Source of the DNA: Leuctra nigra
Lineage: Eukaryota; Arthropoda; Insecta; Plecoptera; Leuctridae
Assembly (NCBI GenBank): GCA_934045905.1
Contig: OW203763.1
Location: 47,423,494 to 47,487,493, forward strand
Length of the DNA: 64,000 nt
Direction: 5' to 3'
Position 1 is the first letter of the stretch, and every line of letters begins with the position of its first letter. This document shows positions 23,413-35,600 of this stretch, piece after piece. Below the pieces are notes generated by a model. That model saw nothing but the letters and a program-made list of their open reading frames with translations. It did not search any database and had not been told where the DNA came from. The translations under genes and the position numbers were made by a program.

Positions 23413-24090
23413 GGAGTGAGCGCTAGTCAGCAGGTTTCACGCTGACACTTGACACGAGCACACGAGGCGAGGGAGAGGGAGGAGAGGGAGGACAGGGAGG
23501 ACATAGCATGGACTGTGCTTGGCTGCGTCGCGCTACCGCACGGTGTCAAGTAGCCGTGCAGGAGTGAGCGCTAGTCAGCAGGTTTCACGCTGACACTTGA
23601 CACGAGCACACGAGGCGAGGGAGAGGGAGGAGAGGGAGGACAGGGAGGACATAGCATGGACTGTGCTTGGCTGCGTCGCGCTACCGCACGGTGTCAAGTA
23701 GCCGTGCAGGAGTGAGCGCTAGTCAGCAGGTTTCACGCTGACACTTGACACGAGCACACGAGGCGAGGGAGAGGGAGGTCAGGGAGGACAGGGAGGACAT
23801 AGCATGGACTGTGCTTGGCTGCGTCGCGCTACCGCACGGTGTCAAGTAGCCGTGCAGGAGTGAGCGCTAGTCAGCAGGTTTCACGCTGACACTTGACACG
23901 AGCACACGAGGCGAGGGAGAGGGAGGAGAGGGAGGACAGGGAGGACATAGCATGGACTGTGCTTGGCTGCGTCGCGCTACCGCACGGTGTCAAGTAGCCG
24001 TGCAGGAGTGAGCGCTAGTCAGCAGGTTTCACGCTGACACTTGACACGAGCACACGAGGCGAGGGAGAGGGAGGACAGGGAGGACATAGC
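23411..24090. repeat. 148-bp tandem repeat, about 4.6 copies
   Basis: gtgagcgctagtcagcagg recurs at 23416, 23564, 23712, 23860 and 24008, a constant 148 bp. The unit is GC-rich, with a purine-rich gagggagagggaggag tract and gctgcgtcgcgctaccgcac. Copies are almost identical, differing mainly in the GGA tract. There is no open frame of note. Confidence 0.95.
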
Positions 24091-24907
24091 ATTGAATACC
24101 GCATGACGAGTTCAAGTGCGCAGTGTTGCCAGATGGTAGGAAATTTCCCAGAAATGTGGGAATTAAGTACAAATCCAAATGGGATAAAGGGATTTTTATC
24201 CTTTTTGGTCCAAAACGTGGGAATTAAGACATTTGAACTATTATTACGATTCAATGTTAGAATTTCAATATTAAAAATATGAAAATGACGAAACAACGAA
24301 AAAGTACTAATATTAAAAAAAAAATTTTAAATTATTGCAATAATTTCAAATCTATGACACTTTAAATTTTGCGCGCCTATGATTGTAGTTACCTGTTGGA
24401 CTGTTGGTGGCGGATTCTTTCATGTAAAATTGCGCAAAACTCTTTTTCTTGACTCTCCTTTAAGATCACAATCATTTAAGGCGGGGGGGGGGGGGGGGGG
24501 GGGGGAAGGTGCTTGGCAGTCTTTTTACTAGTTTTGTTTTGTACAGTTACGTAGGTAAAGTTGAGTTGGACAGAGAAATCAGGTCATATTGGAAGTTGAT
24601 GAAAGAGCCAGTACAGGTAATTGTTTAGTGAAATGTGAAGTTTATCCCTACTTTTATGGAAACTAGCAGCGGAGTTGGGACTGAACGTATAGGTGTTGCT
24701 ACTTGTTTCTGATCGACTTGCATCAACTTATTCGATGAAGTCTCGTTGGGATTCATAAGGGTGTAGTGTCGTGAGGATCTGTGGAAATGTCCAAGACTTG
24801 CTCAATTGGACCGATTGTAATTTTAGATATAGGTAATACGTTTTTATAAAATGGCTACGTTGACAAAGAAAAAAGTAGAAATTGCGCAATCGTATTGAAA
24901 CATAATA
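24091..24907. other. Unannotated region with a 23-base G run
   Basis: Contains an uninterrupted G tract at 24483-24505, followed by gtgcttggcagtctttttac shared with 14090-14112. No gene is seen. Confidence 0.35.
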
Positions 24908-26135
24908 GACCATGAGCCAGCCGTAGTGGACCCTCCCCCCCCTGCTCCATGAGATCTGAAAGTGGTTTTGGGTACCTCAAGGTACGCACATTACACTTTC
25001 ACTTGTTTGACATCTGCCCGGTGGTGGAACAACCCCCCAGGGGGCCGCAAAGGGTGACTTTTGGGGTATTTTGTCACACGTTTTATTATTTTGTGGGCTA
25101 ACGGGACATGATAATTACAATCAGTTTGCATATTTGAATGAAGGTTGACATAAGTAATTATATCCATATTTGTTTGTAAGGGCAATACCCTTAAATCAAA
25201 ATTTTGGATTGTTTGGAAGTTGGGGGGGAATTACCCAAAAATGTTTTTTTGGTAGTCAATCGATTCGTATTTAAAAGTTGTTCATGAATGTATTCCATCA
25301 ATTTTGCAAAATTTTGTGTTTACAACCTGTTTTAACGGGATTAAGTGTCTCTTATGCGCTTATAATGTTAAATATTTGATTTTTTTTAGGGTCAAAAGTA
25401 AATTTTTATAATTTTTTTTCAATATTATTAATTGGTATGGCATACGTTAATATATTTACATATTTTTGTTGAGGCAAACCCACTATTTTTAAAATGTTTA
25501 CAAAATTTTAGAAAATTACCATTAAAAAAGTTAATATTGTCAAAATTTTATAAATAATGGTTTCACTTCAACAAAAATATATAAATATATTGACTTATGT
25601 CATACCAATTAATAATGTTGAAAAACATTTGATTAAATTTTAACTTTTGACCCTAAAAAAAATCAAATATTTAACATTATCAACCCATAAGAGACTCTTA
25701 ATCCCGTTAAAACAGGTTGTAAACACAAAATTATGCAAAATCGATGAAATACATTCATGAACAACTTTTAAATACGAATCGATTGACTACCAAAAAAACA
25801 TTATTGGGTAATTCCCCCCCGACTTCCAAAAAATCCAAAATTTTGTTTTAAGGGTATTGCCCTTACAAACAAATATTGATATAATTACTTATGTCAACCT
25901 TCATTCAAATATGCAAACTGATTGTAATTATCATGTCCCGTTAGCCCACAAAAAAATAAAACGTGTGACAAAATACCCCAAAAATCACCCTTTGCGCCCC
26001 CCTGGGGGGTTGTTCCACCACCGGGCAGATGTCAAACAAGTGAAAGTGTAATGTGCGTACCTTGAGGTACCCAAAACCACTTTCAGATCTCATGGAGCAG
26101 GGGGGGGGAGGGTCCACTACGGCTGGCTCATGGTC
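24908..26135. mobile_element. Near-perfect palindromic foldback MITE flanked by TA
   Basis: GACCATGAGCCAGCCGTAG at the left is mirrored by the right end; the arms of about 600 bp meet near 25525 with almost no loop. TA flanks both ends (24906-24907 and 26136-26137), consistent with a TA target duplication of Tc1/mariner type, though other superfamilies are possible. The ORFs seen in each arm are mirror copies and not genes. Confidence 0.85.
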
Positions 26136-26137
26136 TA

Positions 26138-27635
26138 TAAGCTTTCGAGTTAGTACAGTTAGGTAATACAAATATTTTTTTCCGAATCCTGTTTCTGTCA
26201 CCATGTTTAATTGTATTCCCTGAGTGATTGATCGGTGTATAAATGAAATATACGCACGGAATAATAGAACCGGATTTCAATCAAGAATGACTTTGCTTTC
26301 ATGAGCTACGTCCGATTTCGTTCATGATTTGTCAGCACATTTTATTGTTGATTCTTATTAGCTCTCAAACTCAACGTAAATGTATTGTGAAGTCCAGTAA
26401 GTTAGATGAAACATTACGAGTTTAAAGTATACATTTTCCTTGTGCCCAGAGAAAATAGATGAACAAAATAGCTTATCAAATGCTTGTATAGTGAGGGAAT
26501 ATGATTCTTTTTTTACAATACTATATATGTCACCATTTGTAGTCGACCTATTAAATAAGATAAATAGCTTATACATAAAATGTATTTGCATTTTTCAGCC
26601 TTGAGTCGAGTTTGGGCACGAACATTGTGTTTATTTTTTGTGTATTTATTTTTGTTGGCTAAAAAATAGCTTACTTTGTTTAATAACATTTGATGGGTGA
26701 AAAATTATGACGATTTTAGGAATATTTCATAATATAATAATTTATTTGAATACTACTCATAATAATACAATATAATAATATATTCGAAATATAATCGAAT
26801 ATTACCTTTCATGAAAGAAATTCAAATTGTATTTACTTCTGTCCACCATACAGGGTTGACCATCCAGCTAATACATCCAGCTAATACATTAAATTTCATA
26901 ACTAATGAAATACTTATGAACGACGTTAATTGGTTTTAAAATAAAAATATTGATATTTACAATCAATTGTAAATAAGTAAATAAGTACGCAATTGGATAA
27001 TCATTCGAATTACTAAACATAATTACCTACTACAATTGCTTGCACTAATGTTCTGCATACGTGAGGTCAAGGGACAAAGGGGAATGATTAATTAGGAATT
27101 TGATTTATTCTCATTTTGTCAATATAATTAAAATGTACGCTACCTATGGAAAATGTATCTTTATTTTTAGAATGAGAGTTTCAAAGGCAATATGAGGGCG
27201 ATAGGGATCAGAACGTCAATACTAATGAGCAGAGCAATTCCCTTTTAGGAAGATTGTTTGTTTGCCAGAACATTCTTTCATTTCTTGGTTCCTATGGTTT
27301 CCGTGCAGATCTTCAAAAGAATTTATTTCCCATGAAAACGACGCTCATTTGATTTGACCGAAGAAATAGAAGTCTTTGAGCTTTAAACTCACCGAAATCT
27401 TTTGTTGATGTATTTTGTTTTGTTGAAAAGATTCTTACAATGAAAATAAATTTAAACCGAAACATTTTATATACACCAAAATGGATATACGCCTATAAGA
27501 CCATAACTCTCAATTTATTTTATAATTATTTTATATAAATAACTTTATACCGCCCAAATAACTTGTCCGTTACACTAAAATAATTTTTTCCATTATAACA
27601 CTCATAACAGAAATGAGAGAAAGAAAGTTAGCCCA
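26138..27635. other. AT-rich region, no gene seen
   Basis: No reading frame with protein-like character, no repeats with partners in this window. A short tandem (ccagctaatacat twice) lies near 26872. Confidence 0.35.
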
Positions 27636-27646
27636 AAAATTAAATG

Positions 27647-27929
27647 TTTTTTTTTGTCTGGGGCTTAACGTCGCACTGTTCTGCAGCGAGGCTAATGGCG
27701 ACGGATGAATGATTATGATGATGATTGGGAGATGATGGTGAAGAGTAGGTAAGGATGGAAGGGGGAAGGAGGCGGTCGTGGCCTAGCAGTAGGGTACCTT
27801 CCCAGCATTTGCCTGTCGACAGAGGGAAAACCACGAAAACACCCCAGTCAGGAAGGACGGCCGCGGGAATCGAACCCGGGCCTCCGGAATACAAGTTCAG
27901 AGCGTTACCACTCAGCCAACTTGTTCCGT
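27647..27929 (-). mobile_element. tRNA-derived SINE with 11-bp target duplication
   Basis: The minus strand starts at 27929 with a tRNA-like head: ggctgagtggtaacgc (A box) and gggttcgattccc (B box). A conserved central body and the tail gcgacgttaagccccagac plus an A-run follow. The direct repeat aaaattaaatg flanks both ends (27636-27646 and 27930-27940). This is a Pol III retroposon, mobilised by a LINE in trans. Confidence 0.9.
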
Positions 27930-27940
27930 AAAATTAAATG

Positions 27941-29104
27941 TTATCAGACAGTTGTACTGAAGGATAAGAAATTGGGATTTATTAAAATACGAGCTGATTT
28001 AAAAATCACAATTTTGCTTAGTTTCAAATACAGCTACTTTCATAAAATTTATAGTAACCTCTTAACTTAAAGGAAACCAACATTTTTAAAAAAGCGGGCC
28101 ATGCTTTTCCATGAGTACCTAATAAATTTGCTACAAATTTGTTGCTTTGACATCATTATTACGAAAAATAGTGGAGGTCATCTGTGGTAATACTTCCAAG
28201 TAAATTTAGAGTTTAACAAATATTAATTTCAGCAGGAATTGACGTTTTAAAACAAATGAAATGAACATGAAAAACGTTAATGTTGAGTGAGTTAATGTTA
28301 AATTTCTTAAATTTCTTGAGTATTTCAACCTTGTCTGGTGCGCGCCCCATGTCAAAAGTTTGCATATTTACCGAAAACTTCTAAATAAACCATAAAAATA
28401 TCATTTAAAGAAAAAAAAATATTTATATAAATTAAAAGTGACGAAAATTATGGTCCAAACACATTTTTTGAAATTAAAATTGTTCCCAGGCCTTAGGGGC
28501 AGGCCCGCATGTGGCCTTAGGTGGGGGGGGGGGGAGGGGAGGTGGCTCGTCCGGTACCTACCATTACTTTCGAGATCAAACATTTTTGCGCCAATTTGCT
28601 GCAAAACAATTTGTCAGTGTTTGATGCGAACATGTGACCCTCTATCTGGAGTTGATGCTCATCATGAGATCAATACATCTCAACAACACGCGGAGTGGAT
28701 TTCTCCTTCCTTAGTGATGACATGAAATATTAGTTGCGTTAGGTTTAGATTTACAATTTAGACGAGAATTTACGAAAATTAAGTTAACAGAAAGAAATTG
28801 TCGTAGATGTCTCTGAGATTGTCGCATCAATATCTCATCATGGAGTGTAATGAGAATTTGTGAAATATAATTACATTTGCAAGTGAACGTATATCCGTTG
28901 GATCTTATTACGAGGCGCAAGTGGAGATTTAATCGCGTTAGATCTTGGATAATTAGACTAGGAAATTAATTGATTCCATGGCTAAGGGTAAGAATATCAC
29001 GTTTTCAAACAGAATGCCTTGTCATAACATCTCGATGTTCATGATCCAATATGATAATTCGTCGTTAGAACACCGATGAGAAAAGCCCAATTGAAAGATT
29101 GTGT
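27941..29104. other. AT-rich region, no gene seen
   Basis: Contains a G-rich patch at about 28519-28545 in an otherwise AT-rich context. The minus-strand ORFs there are short and unconvincing. Confidence 0.3.
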
Positions 29105-30454
29105 AATTTATTGAGCGAGCGAAGCGAGCGTCTCCTTTTGGCTCTTTTGGCACCGACCTCTGTTTTTTTTTGGTGTGTTTTTCTGTTACTGAGGTTATAC
29201 AAGTTACAGTTTTTCTTCGATCGAGCTGAAATTTTGCACACATGTACGGACCATTTCTGGGCGTTGCTGACCCTAATTTGTTTTCAAATCCACTGATTGG
29301 TTCAAATTTAAAAAAAATCTTTTAATTGGTTGGTGCGATCATTTTGAAAATTTGACAAGTCATTACGACCAACATTTTCCCCAATCAAAGAGAGGTTCAG
29401 CCAAATCCTCCTATTGGTTAAAATTTAAACCCATCTTTTCTGTGATTTTTGAAATTTAAACAAGAACCGATTTACCGATCAACTTGAAACTTTGCATGTT
29501 GGTCGGGACCAACATTTTAGGTACTTTTGCCAATTTTCAGTCAAATCTGTCGTTATTTTCAAAAGGTTTTGTCATTTTAAGGCCATTTTATTCCATAATC
29601 TTGAAATATTTGAAAAATGTATATTAAATTCTCATCCCTGCCTTCTTTAAGCTTTGTATTGTATTGTATTGTATTTTATTATCATCCCGTGGACAAGTAC
29701 ATTATACATGTATGGGTATCGTCAGTTGTTGAGTAAGATATAAGATATAAGATGTACAAGTTATAACAAAGTATTTAAAAGTCAGAACATTGACAGTTTT
29801 ATGTACAGTTATAAATAAATAAAACTGATAAAAATTTATAATAATGAAACTAACATATAGAAAGATAAATAAAACTAGTACTAGTAGAACTAAAGATGAT
29901 TGACACTGAAGAGTTGGTACAGTTATGAATCAAGAAATTCCTGGAGGCTGTAAAATGGATTTTGGAGGAGGTAGGCATTGATACTGGATCTGCTCAAGGC
30001 CTGTAGAGCAGCCAAGCAGTCCACAATTTACAGTAAAAGAAAAGCATTTTTGAGCTAGCGCATAGTAAATCGGGTGCAGTACGAAGGCCAAATCCTTCAA
30101 TTGGTCTAAGTTTAAATAATATATTCTGATTGGTCGACAATCAAAATGTTCCGCTTAAGTTCAAATTTTGCATGGCGATCAAGACCAACATTATCTTAAA
30201 TTGTACACATTTTAAGCCCAATCAGTCAAGTATTTATAGTAATTTTACGAGTTTAGTGTGGGTCACAAGAGATTTCTGGGAAAAGTATGTATAGGCAAGT
30301 CACGACACAATGGATCTGTTATTCATCCAGAGTATTTATATAGAGACTGGAAAGATGCAAAGAAAATCGTCTTGTGCCGTGTCGTGTATCGTGACAGGGG
30401 ATGTTGCATGTTCTGTGCTCGCTCATCAACGCGTTACACTGAGCGTTTTCCTAG
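29105..30454 (+). mobile_element. Helitron-like non-autonomous element
   Basis: Starts near gagcgagcgaagcgagcgtc and ends with the hairpin cgctcatcaacgcgttacactgagcg, ttttc, CTAG (30451-30454), then T. It carries repeated 'gattggt...aattt...gaccaacatttt' text also seen in sibling copies. A LINE-tail-like insertion beginning gtattgtattgtattg interrupts it at about 29650-30070. The 5' end is not defined to the base. Confidence 0.65.
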
Positions 30455-31329
30455 TTTTACAAATTAAAATTAAGTATAGTAAGGTCTCCTGGGGTAATAA
30501 TGATCCAATTTCTTTCACCCACCTGAGTTTATCTGATATTTTAAAAGTAAATGTGTAAATTTATTTTGAAAATGATGGCGCCCTTCTTCACAGTTTTACT
30601 AACCGTTAGTTAGAAATTCTAGATCATAATATCCCGGTAGAACTGAGACCGCATGAACAAAGTCAGTACATTAGAAGCAAAAGGGCTTAAGTCCTTCTTC
30701 TCGATTTTGAGTTCGGAACACGACGAATTATGACTCAAACTCTATCAATTGCAGAGTGACTAAATCCGGCAAATCCGCGCCCAGTCAGTCAAGCACACTC
30801 TTACGTTCTTGTTACACATTTATAATTGCTTTTAGGAATTCCGCATTGTGAGGAGGTTTTATAAGGGCTCCGTCAATTTCGACATAAAGAATACATCCTC
30901 AATCTGTTCCTAACTATTCGTTTCTCACTTATTTTCAATATTTCATACAATTTGGCTACGTAGTTGATTAAGGTCACAAAAACATTACACGAAACACTAT
31001 TTTTAGATTTGTTGATCTTGATGTCGAATTCGAATCTTAGTTTAAACATTATCACAGACCCTGAAATAATTTTGTATGAATATTGTCAAATCAAACATTT
31101 GTAGGTGCCAGCGCCAATAAGTAGTTTTAAACATCAAAATAATAACCTTCGATCTGAAAAATTGTTGTAACCATTCTAATGGGAGTGATGGGGTGTTCTG
31201 GGTGTTTTACTAGCCGGGCGGTGGTCTATTATACAAAACGAAGATCATAATTTTCCTTAAAAGAAAAGAAGTATCAGGGTACCATTTCATTTACATATTA
31301 CATTGTTTCGTACGTGCAATACACAATAT
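30455..31329. other. No gene seen
   Basis: AT-rich, only short ORFs. gccgggcggtggtctatta near 31212 resembles the motif in intron 7 of the MULE-YqaJ gene (6285-6300), probably another repeat remnant. Confidence 0.3.
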
Positions 31330-31337
31330 ATTCCTTG

Positions 31338-32466
31338 CAGTGGCGGCTCGTGACCCAAAAGTGAGGAGGTGCACAATTTTCAAATTTCGCTGAGTACAAT
31401 GGGAGATTTGGGGGGAGGGGCCCCAAGCGCATGCGGGTCCGGGGCGTCGAGTCCCGGGGAAAAAATTGGATTTTGGATTGGATTTGACGCATTTTTACGC
31501 ATTCTGAACACCTCTAATAGGTACATCTATTTTTATTTTTTATTCATCACGAATTTTAAAAATAAAAAAATTGTCAGAAGTATCTCTTATTCTGGTATTT
31601 TGGTAATTTTACTTATAGTGCTCTTTTTATTATTGTTTTATTCACTTCTTACCTTTATCGCTTCTGTCTATTTGAGTCCGAATTAAATTTTCTCACAACT
31701 GTACGGTTATTTTAAACCACTGTTGTTTGACTAAATTGAAGTATCGGTTGATGTGGAGTGGTGACCCACACGCCTGCAGTATTGTCTCACGGTGTTTTGT
31801 TCTTGAATTGTTTTATTGGACAAAACAATTAACGAATCAATATCGTTCATGATTACTACTTAATTATTATAAATATAATGTACTACAAAAATATACAAAC
31901 ACATCCTTTTAGTAAAAAAATCACTCGATTCGATTCATTCACACGCAATCCACTTGACAATGACATCATTATAGGTAAGCTTGCTGCTGACGAATCTAAT
32001 GCGACAGCGACTGCGCGTGAAGTATACAGACCGTCGTTTGCCGAAAACATCGACCATTCTGATCAAGCGAGCCAAAGCGCATTCAATGCGTGGGTTCAAG
32101 TCAAGAAAGTGCACTCAGTCCAGCTTATGGGAAGGCGCCTAAAGCGTAGGACGGGTAGTAGAGTTTTGAATGGGAAATCCAGAGTAGCTGGTCTCCCATA
32201 TACAATAACATGCTCGGCAATCGAGTCACTTTTGAATGTAATGCTATTTGATAGGACATCGTTTAGCGCGCTGTATAAGGCGGGGGCTCGGGCGGGGGAG
32301 AATGAGAGTCTACGAACGAAGCGCGCGAAAACACAATAATTCAAACAAATTAAATTGAATAAGAGGAAGAGATCAAAACTATTTTGATTTGTTCAAAAAT
32401 AAGTTTTTTGGGGAGAAATACAGGCGGTGCAGTGCACCGTGTGCTCCTATGGACGAGCCGCCACTG
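31338..32466. mobile_element. Non-autonomous hAT element with 8-bp TSD
   Basis: Ends CAGTGGCGGCTCGTG and its inverse ACGAGCCGCCACTG. A perfect 8-bp duplication attccttg lies at 31330-31337 and 32467-32474. TIRs beginning CAGTG and 8-bp duplications are diagnostic of the hAT superfamily. The 1.13-kb interior holds no transposase. Confidence 0.9.
31878..32339 (+). CDS. Hypothetical ORF within the hAT element
   Basis: 153 codons from ATG to TAA, the longest frame in the element. I do not recognise the product. It is fairly balanced in composition, with Arg/Lys-rich segments (GRRLKRRTGS and a basic C-terminus). It could be a transposase remnant, captured sequence or chance. Confidence 0.25.
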   Translation: MYYKNIQTHPFSKKITRFDSFTRNPLDNDIIIGKLAADESNATATAREVYRPSFAENIDHSDQASQSAFNAWVQVKKVHSVQLMGRRLKRRTGSRVLNGKSRVAGLPYTITCSAIESLLNVMLFDRTSFSALYKAGARAGENESLRTKRAKTQ

Positions 32467-32656
32467 ATTCCTTGTTTAAATGATTTTTTAATCTCGTAGG
32501 TAGAATTTCAATTTCAGTCAAATTTCAATTTTGTTTTTCAAAGTTACATGAAGACTCTTCGTGAAACTAATCGAAATTATATTGTAATTTTTTGAGACAT
32601 AATAAATATGTAATTAGATAAGTTTAAGGTTTCTGCTCACCAGTCGAGGTCTTAAA

Positions 32657-35600
32657 GTACATCACGTGGCCCAGCACATGTGTGTAGGTACATGATTCTA
32701 GGCATACATCACGTTGCACCAGCACATTTGTGTAGGTACATGATTCTAGGCATACATCACGTGGCCCAGCACATGTGTGTAGGTACATGATTCTAGGCAT
32801 ACATCACGTGGCCCAGCACATGTGTGTAGGTACATGATTCTAGGCATACATCACGTGGCCCAGCACATGTGTGTAGGTACATGATTCTAGGCATACATCA
32901 CGTTGCACCAGCACATTTGTGTAGGTACATGATTCTAGGCATACATCACGTGGCCCAGCACATGTGTGTAGGAACATGATTCTAGGCATACATCACGTGG
33001 CCCAGCACATGTGTGTAGGTACATGATTCTAGGCATACATCACGTGGCCCAGCACATGTGTGTAGGTACATGATTCTAGGCATACATCACGTTGCACCAG
33101 CACATGTGTGTAGGTACATGATTCTAGGCATACATCACGTGGCCCAGCACATGTGTGTAGGTACATGATTCTAGGCATACATCACGTTGCACCAGCACAT
33201 GTGTGTAGGTACATGATTCTAGGCATACATCACGTGGCACCAGCACATGTGTGTAGGTACATGATTCTAGGCATACATCACGTTGCACCAGCACATGTGT
33301 GTAGGTACATGATTCTAGGCATACATCACGTTGCACCAGCACATGTGTGTAGGTACATGATTCTAGGCATACATCACGTTGCACCAGCACATGTGTGTAG
33401 GTACATGATTCTAGGCATACATCACGTTGCACCAGCACATGTGTGTAGGTACATGATTCTAGGCATACATCACGTTGCACCAGCACATGTGTGTAGGTAC
33501 ATGATTCTAGGCATACATCACGTTGCACCAGCACATGTGTGTAGGTACATGATTCTAGGCATACATCACGTTGCACCAGCACATGTGTGTAGGTACATGA
33601 TTCTAGGCATACATCACGTTGCACCAGCACATGTGTGTAGGTACATGATTCTAGGCATACATCACGTGGCCCAGCACATGTGTGTAGGTACATGATTCTA
33701 GGCATACATCACGTTGCACCAGCACATGTGTGTAGGTACATGATTCTAGGCATACATCACGTTGCCCAGCACATGTGTGTAGGTACATGATTCTAGGCAT
33801 ACATCACGTTGCACCAGCACATGTGTGTAGGTACATGATTCTAGGCATACATCACGTTGCACCAGCACATGTGTGTAGGTACATGATTCTAGGCATACAT
33901 CACGTTGCACCAGCACATGTGTGTAGGTACATGATTCTAGGCATACATCACGTTGCACCAGCACATGTGTGTAGGTACATGATTCTAGGCATACATCACG
34001 TTGCACCAGCACATGTGTGTAGGTACATGATTCTAGGCATACATCACGTTGCACCAGCACATGTGTGTAGGTACATGATTCTAGGCATACATCACGTTGC
34101 ACCAGCACATGTGTGTAGGTACATGATTCTAGGCATACATCACGTGGCCCAGCACATGTGTGTAGGTACATGATTCTAGGCATACATCACGTTGCACCAG
34201 CACATGTGTGTAGGTACATGATTCTAGGCATACATCACGTTGCCCAGCACATGTGTGTAGGTACATGATTCTAGGCATACATCACGTTGCACCAGCACAT
34301 GTGTGTAGGTACATGATTCTAGGCATACATCACGTGGCCCAGCACATGTGTGTAGGTACATGATTCTAGGCATACATCACGTTGCACCAGCACATGTGTG
34401 TAGGTACATGATTCTAGGCATACATCACGTTGCACCAGCACATGTGTGTAGGTACATGATTCTAGGCATACATCACGTGGCCCAGCACATGTGTGTTGTT
34501 ACATGATTCTAGGCATACATCACGTTGCACCAGCACATGTGTGTAGGTACATGATTCTAGGCATACATCACGTTGCACCAGCACATGTGTGTAGGTACAT
34601 GATTCTAGGCATACATCACGTGGCCCAGCACATGTGTGTAGGTACATGATTCTAGGCATACATCACGTGGCCCAGCACATGTGTGTAGGTACATGATTCT
34701 AGGCATACATCACGTGGCCCAGCACATGTGTGTAGGTACATGATTCTAGGCATACATCACGTGGCCCAGCACATGTGTGTAGGTACATGATTCTAGGCAT
34801 ACATCACGTTGCACCAGCACATGTGTGTAGGTACATGATTCTAGGCATACATCACGTTGCACCAGCACATGTGTGTAGGTACATGATTCTAGGCATACAT
34901 CACGTTGCACCAGCACATGTGTGTAGGTACATGATTCTAGGCATACATCACGTTGCACCAGCACATGCGTGTAGGTACATGATTCTAGGCATACATCACG
35001 TTGCACCAGCACATGTGTGTAGGTACATGATTCTAGGCATACATCACGTTGAACCAGCACATGTGTGTAGGTACATGATTCTAGGCATACATCACGTGGC
35101 CCAGCACATGTGTGTAGGTACATGATTCTAGGCATACATCACGTTGCACCAGCACATGTGTGTAGGTACATGATTCTAGGCATACATCACGTTGCACCAG
35201 CACATGTGTGTAGGTACATGATTCTAGGCATACATCACGTTGCACCAGCACATGTGTGTAGGTACATGATTCTAGGCATACATCACGTGGCCCAGCACAT
35301 GTGTGTTGTTACATGATTCTAGGCATACATCACGTTGCACCAGCACATGTGTGTAGGTACATGATTCTAGGCATACATCACGTTGCACCAGCACATGTGT
35401 GTAGGTACATGATTCTAGGCATACATCACGTGGCCCAGCACATGTGTGTAGGTACATGATTCCAGGCATACATCACGTTGCACCAGCACATGTGTGTAGG
35501 TACATGATTCTAGGCATACATCACGTTGCACCAGCACATGTGTGTAGGTACATGATTCTAGGCATACATCACGTTGCACCAGCACATGTGTGTAGGTACA

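Noticed and set aside
24991..26051. Paired 64-codon ORFs on opposite strands
   Set aside because: Mirror images from the two arms of the palindromic element, not two genes.
27647..27929. Functional tRNA gene
   Set aside because: A and B boxes are present, but the tRNA-like head continues into a SINE body with an A-rich tail and target duplication.
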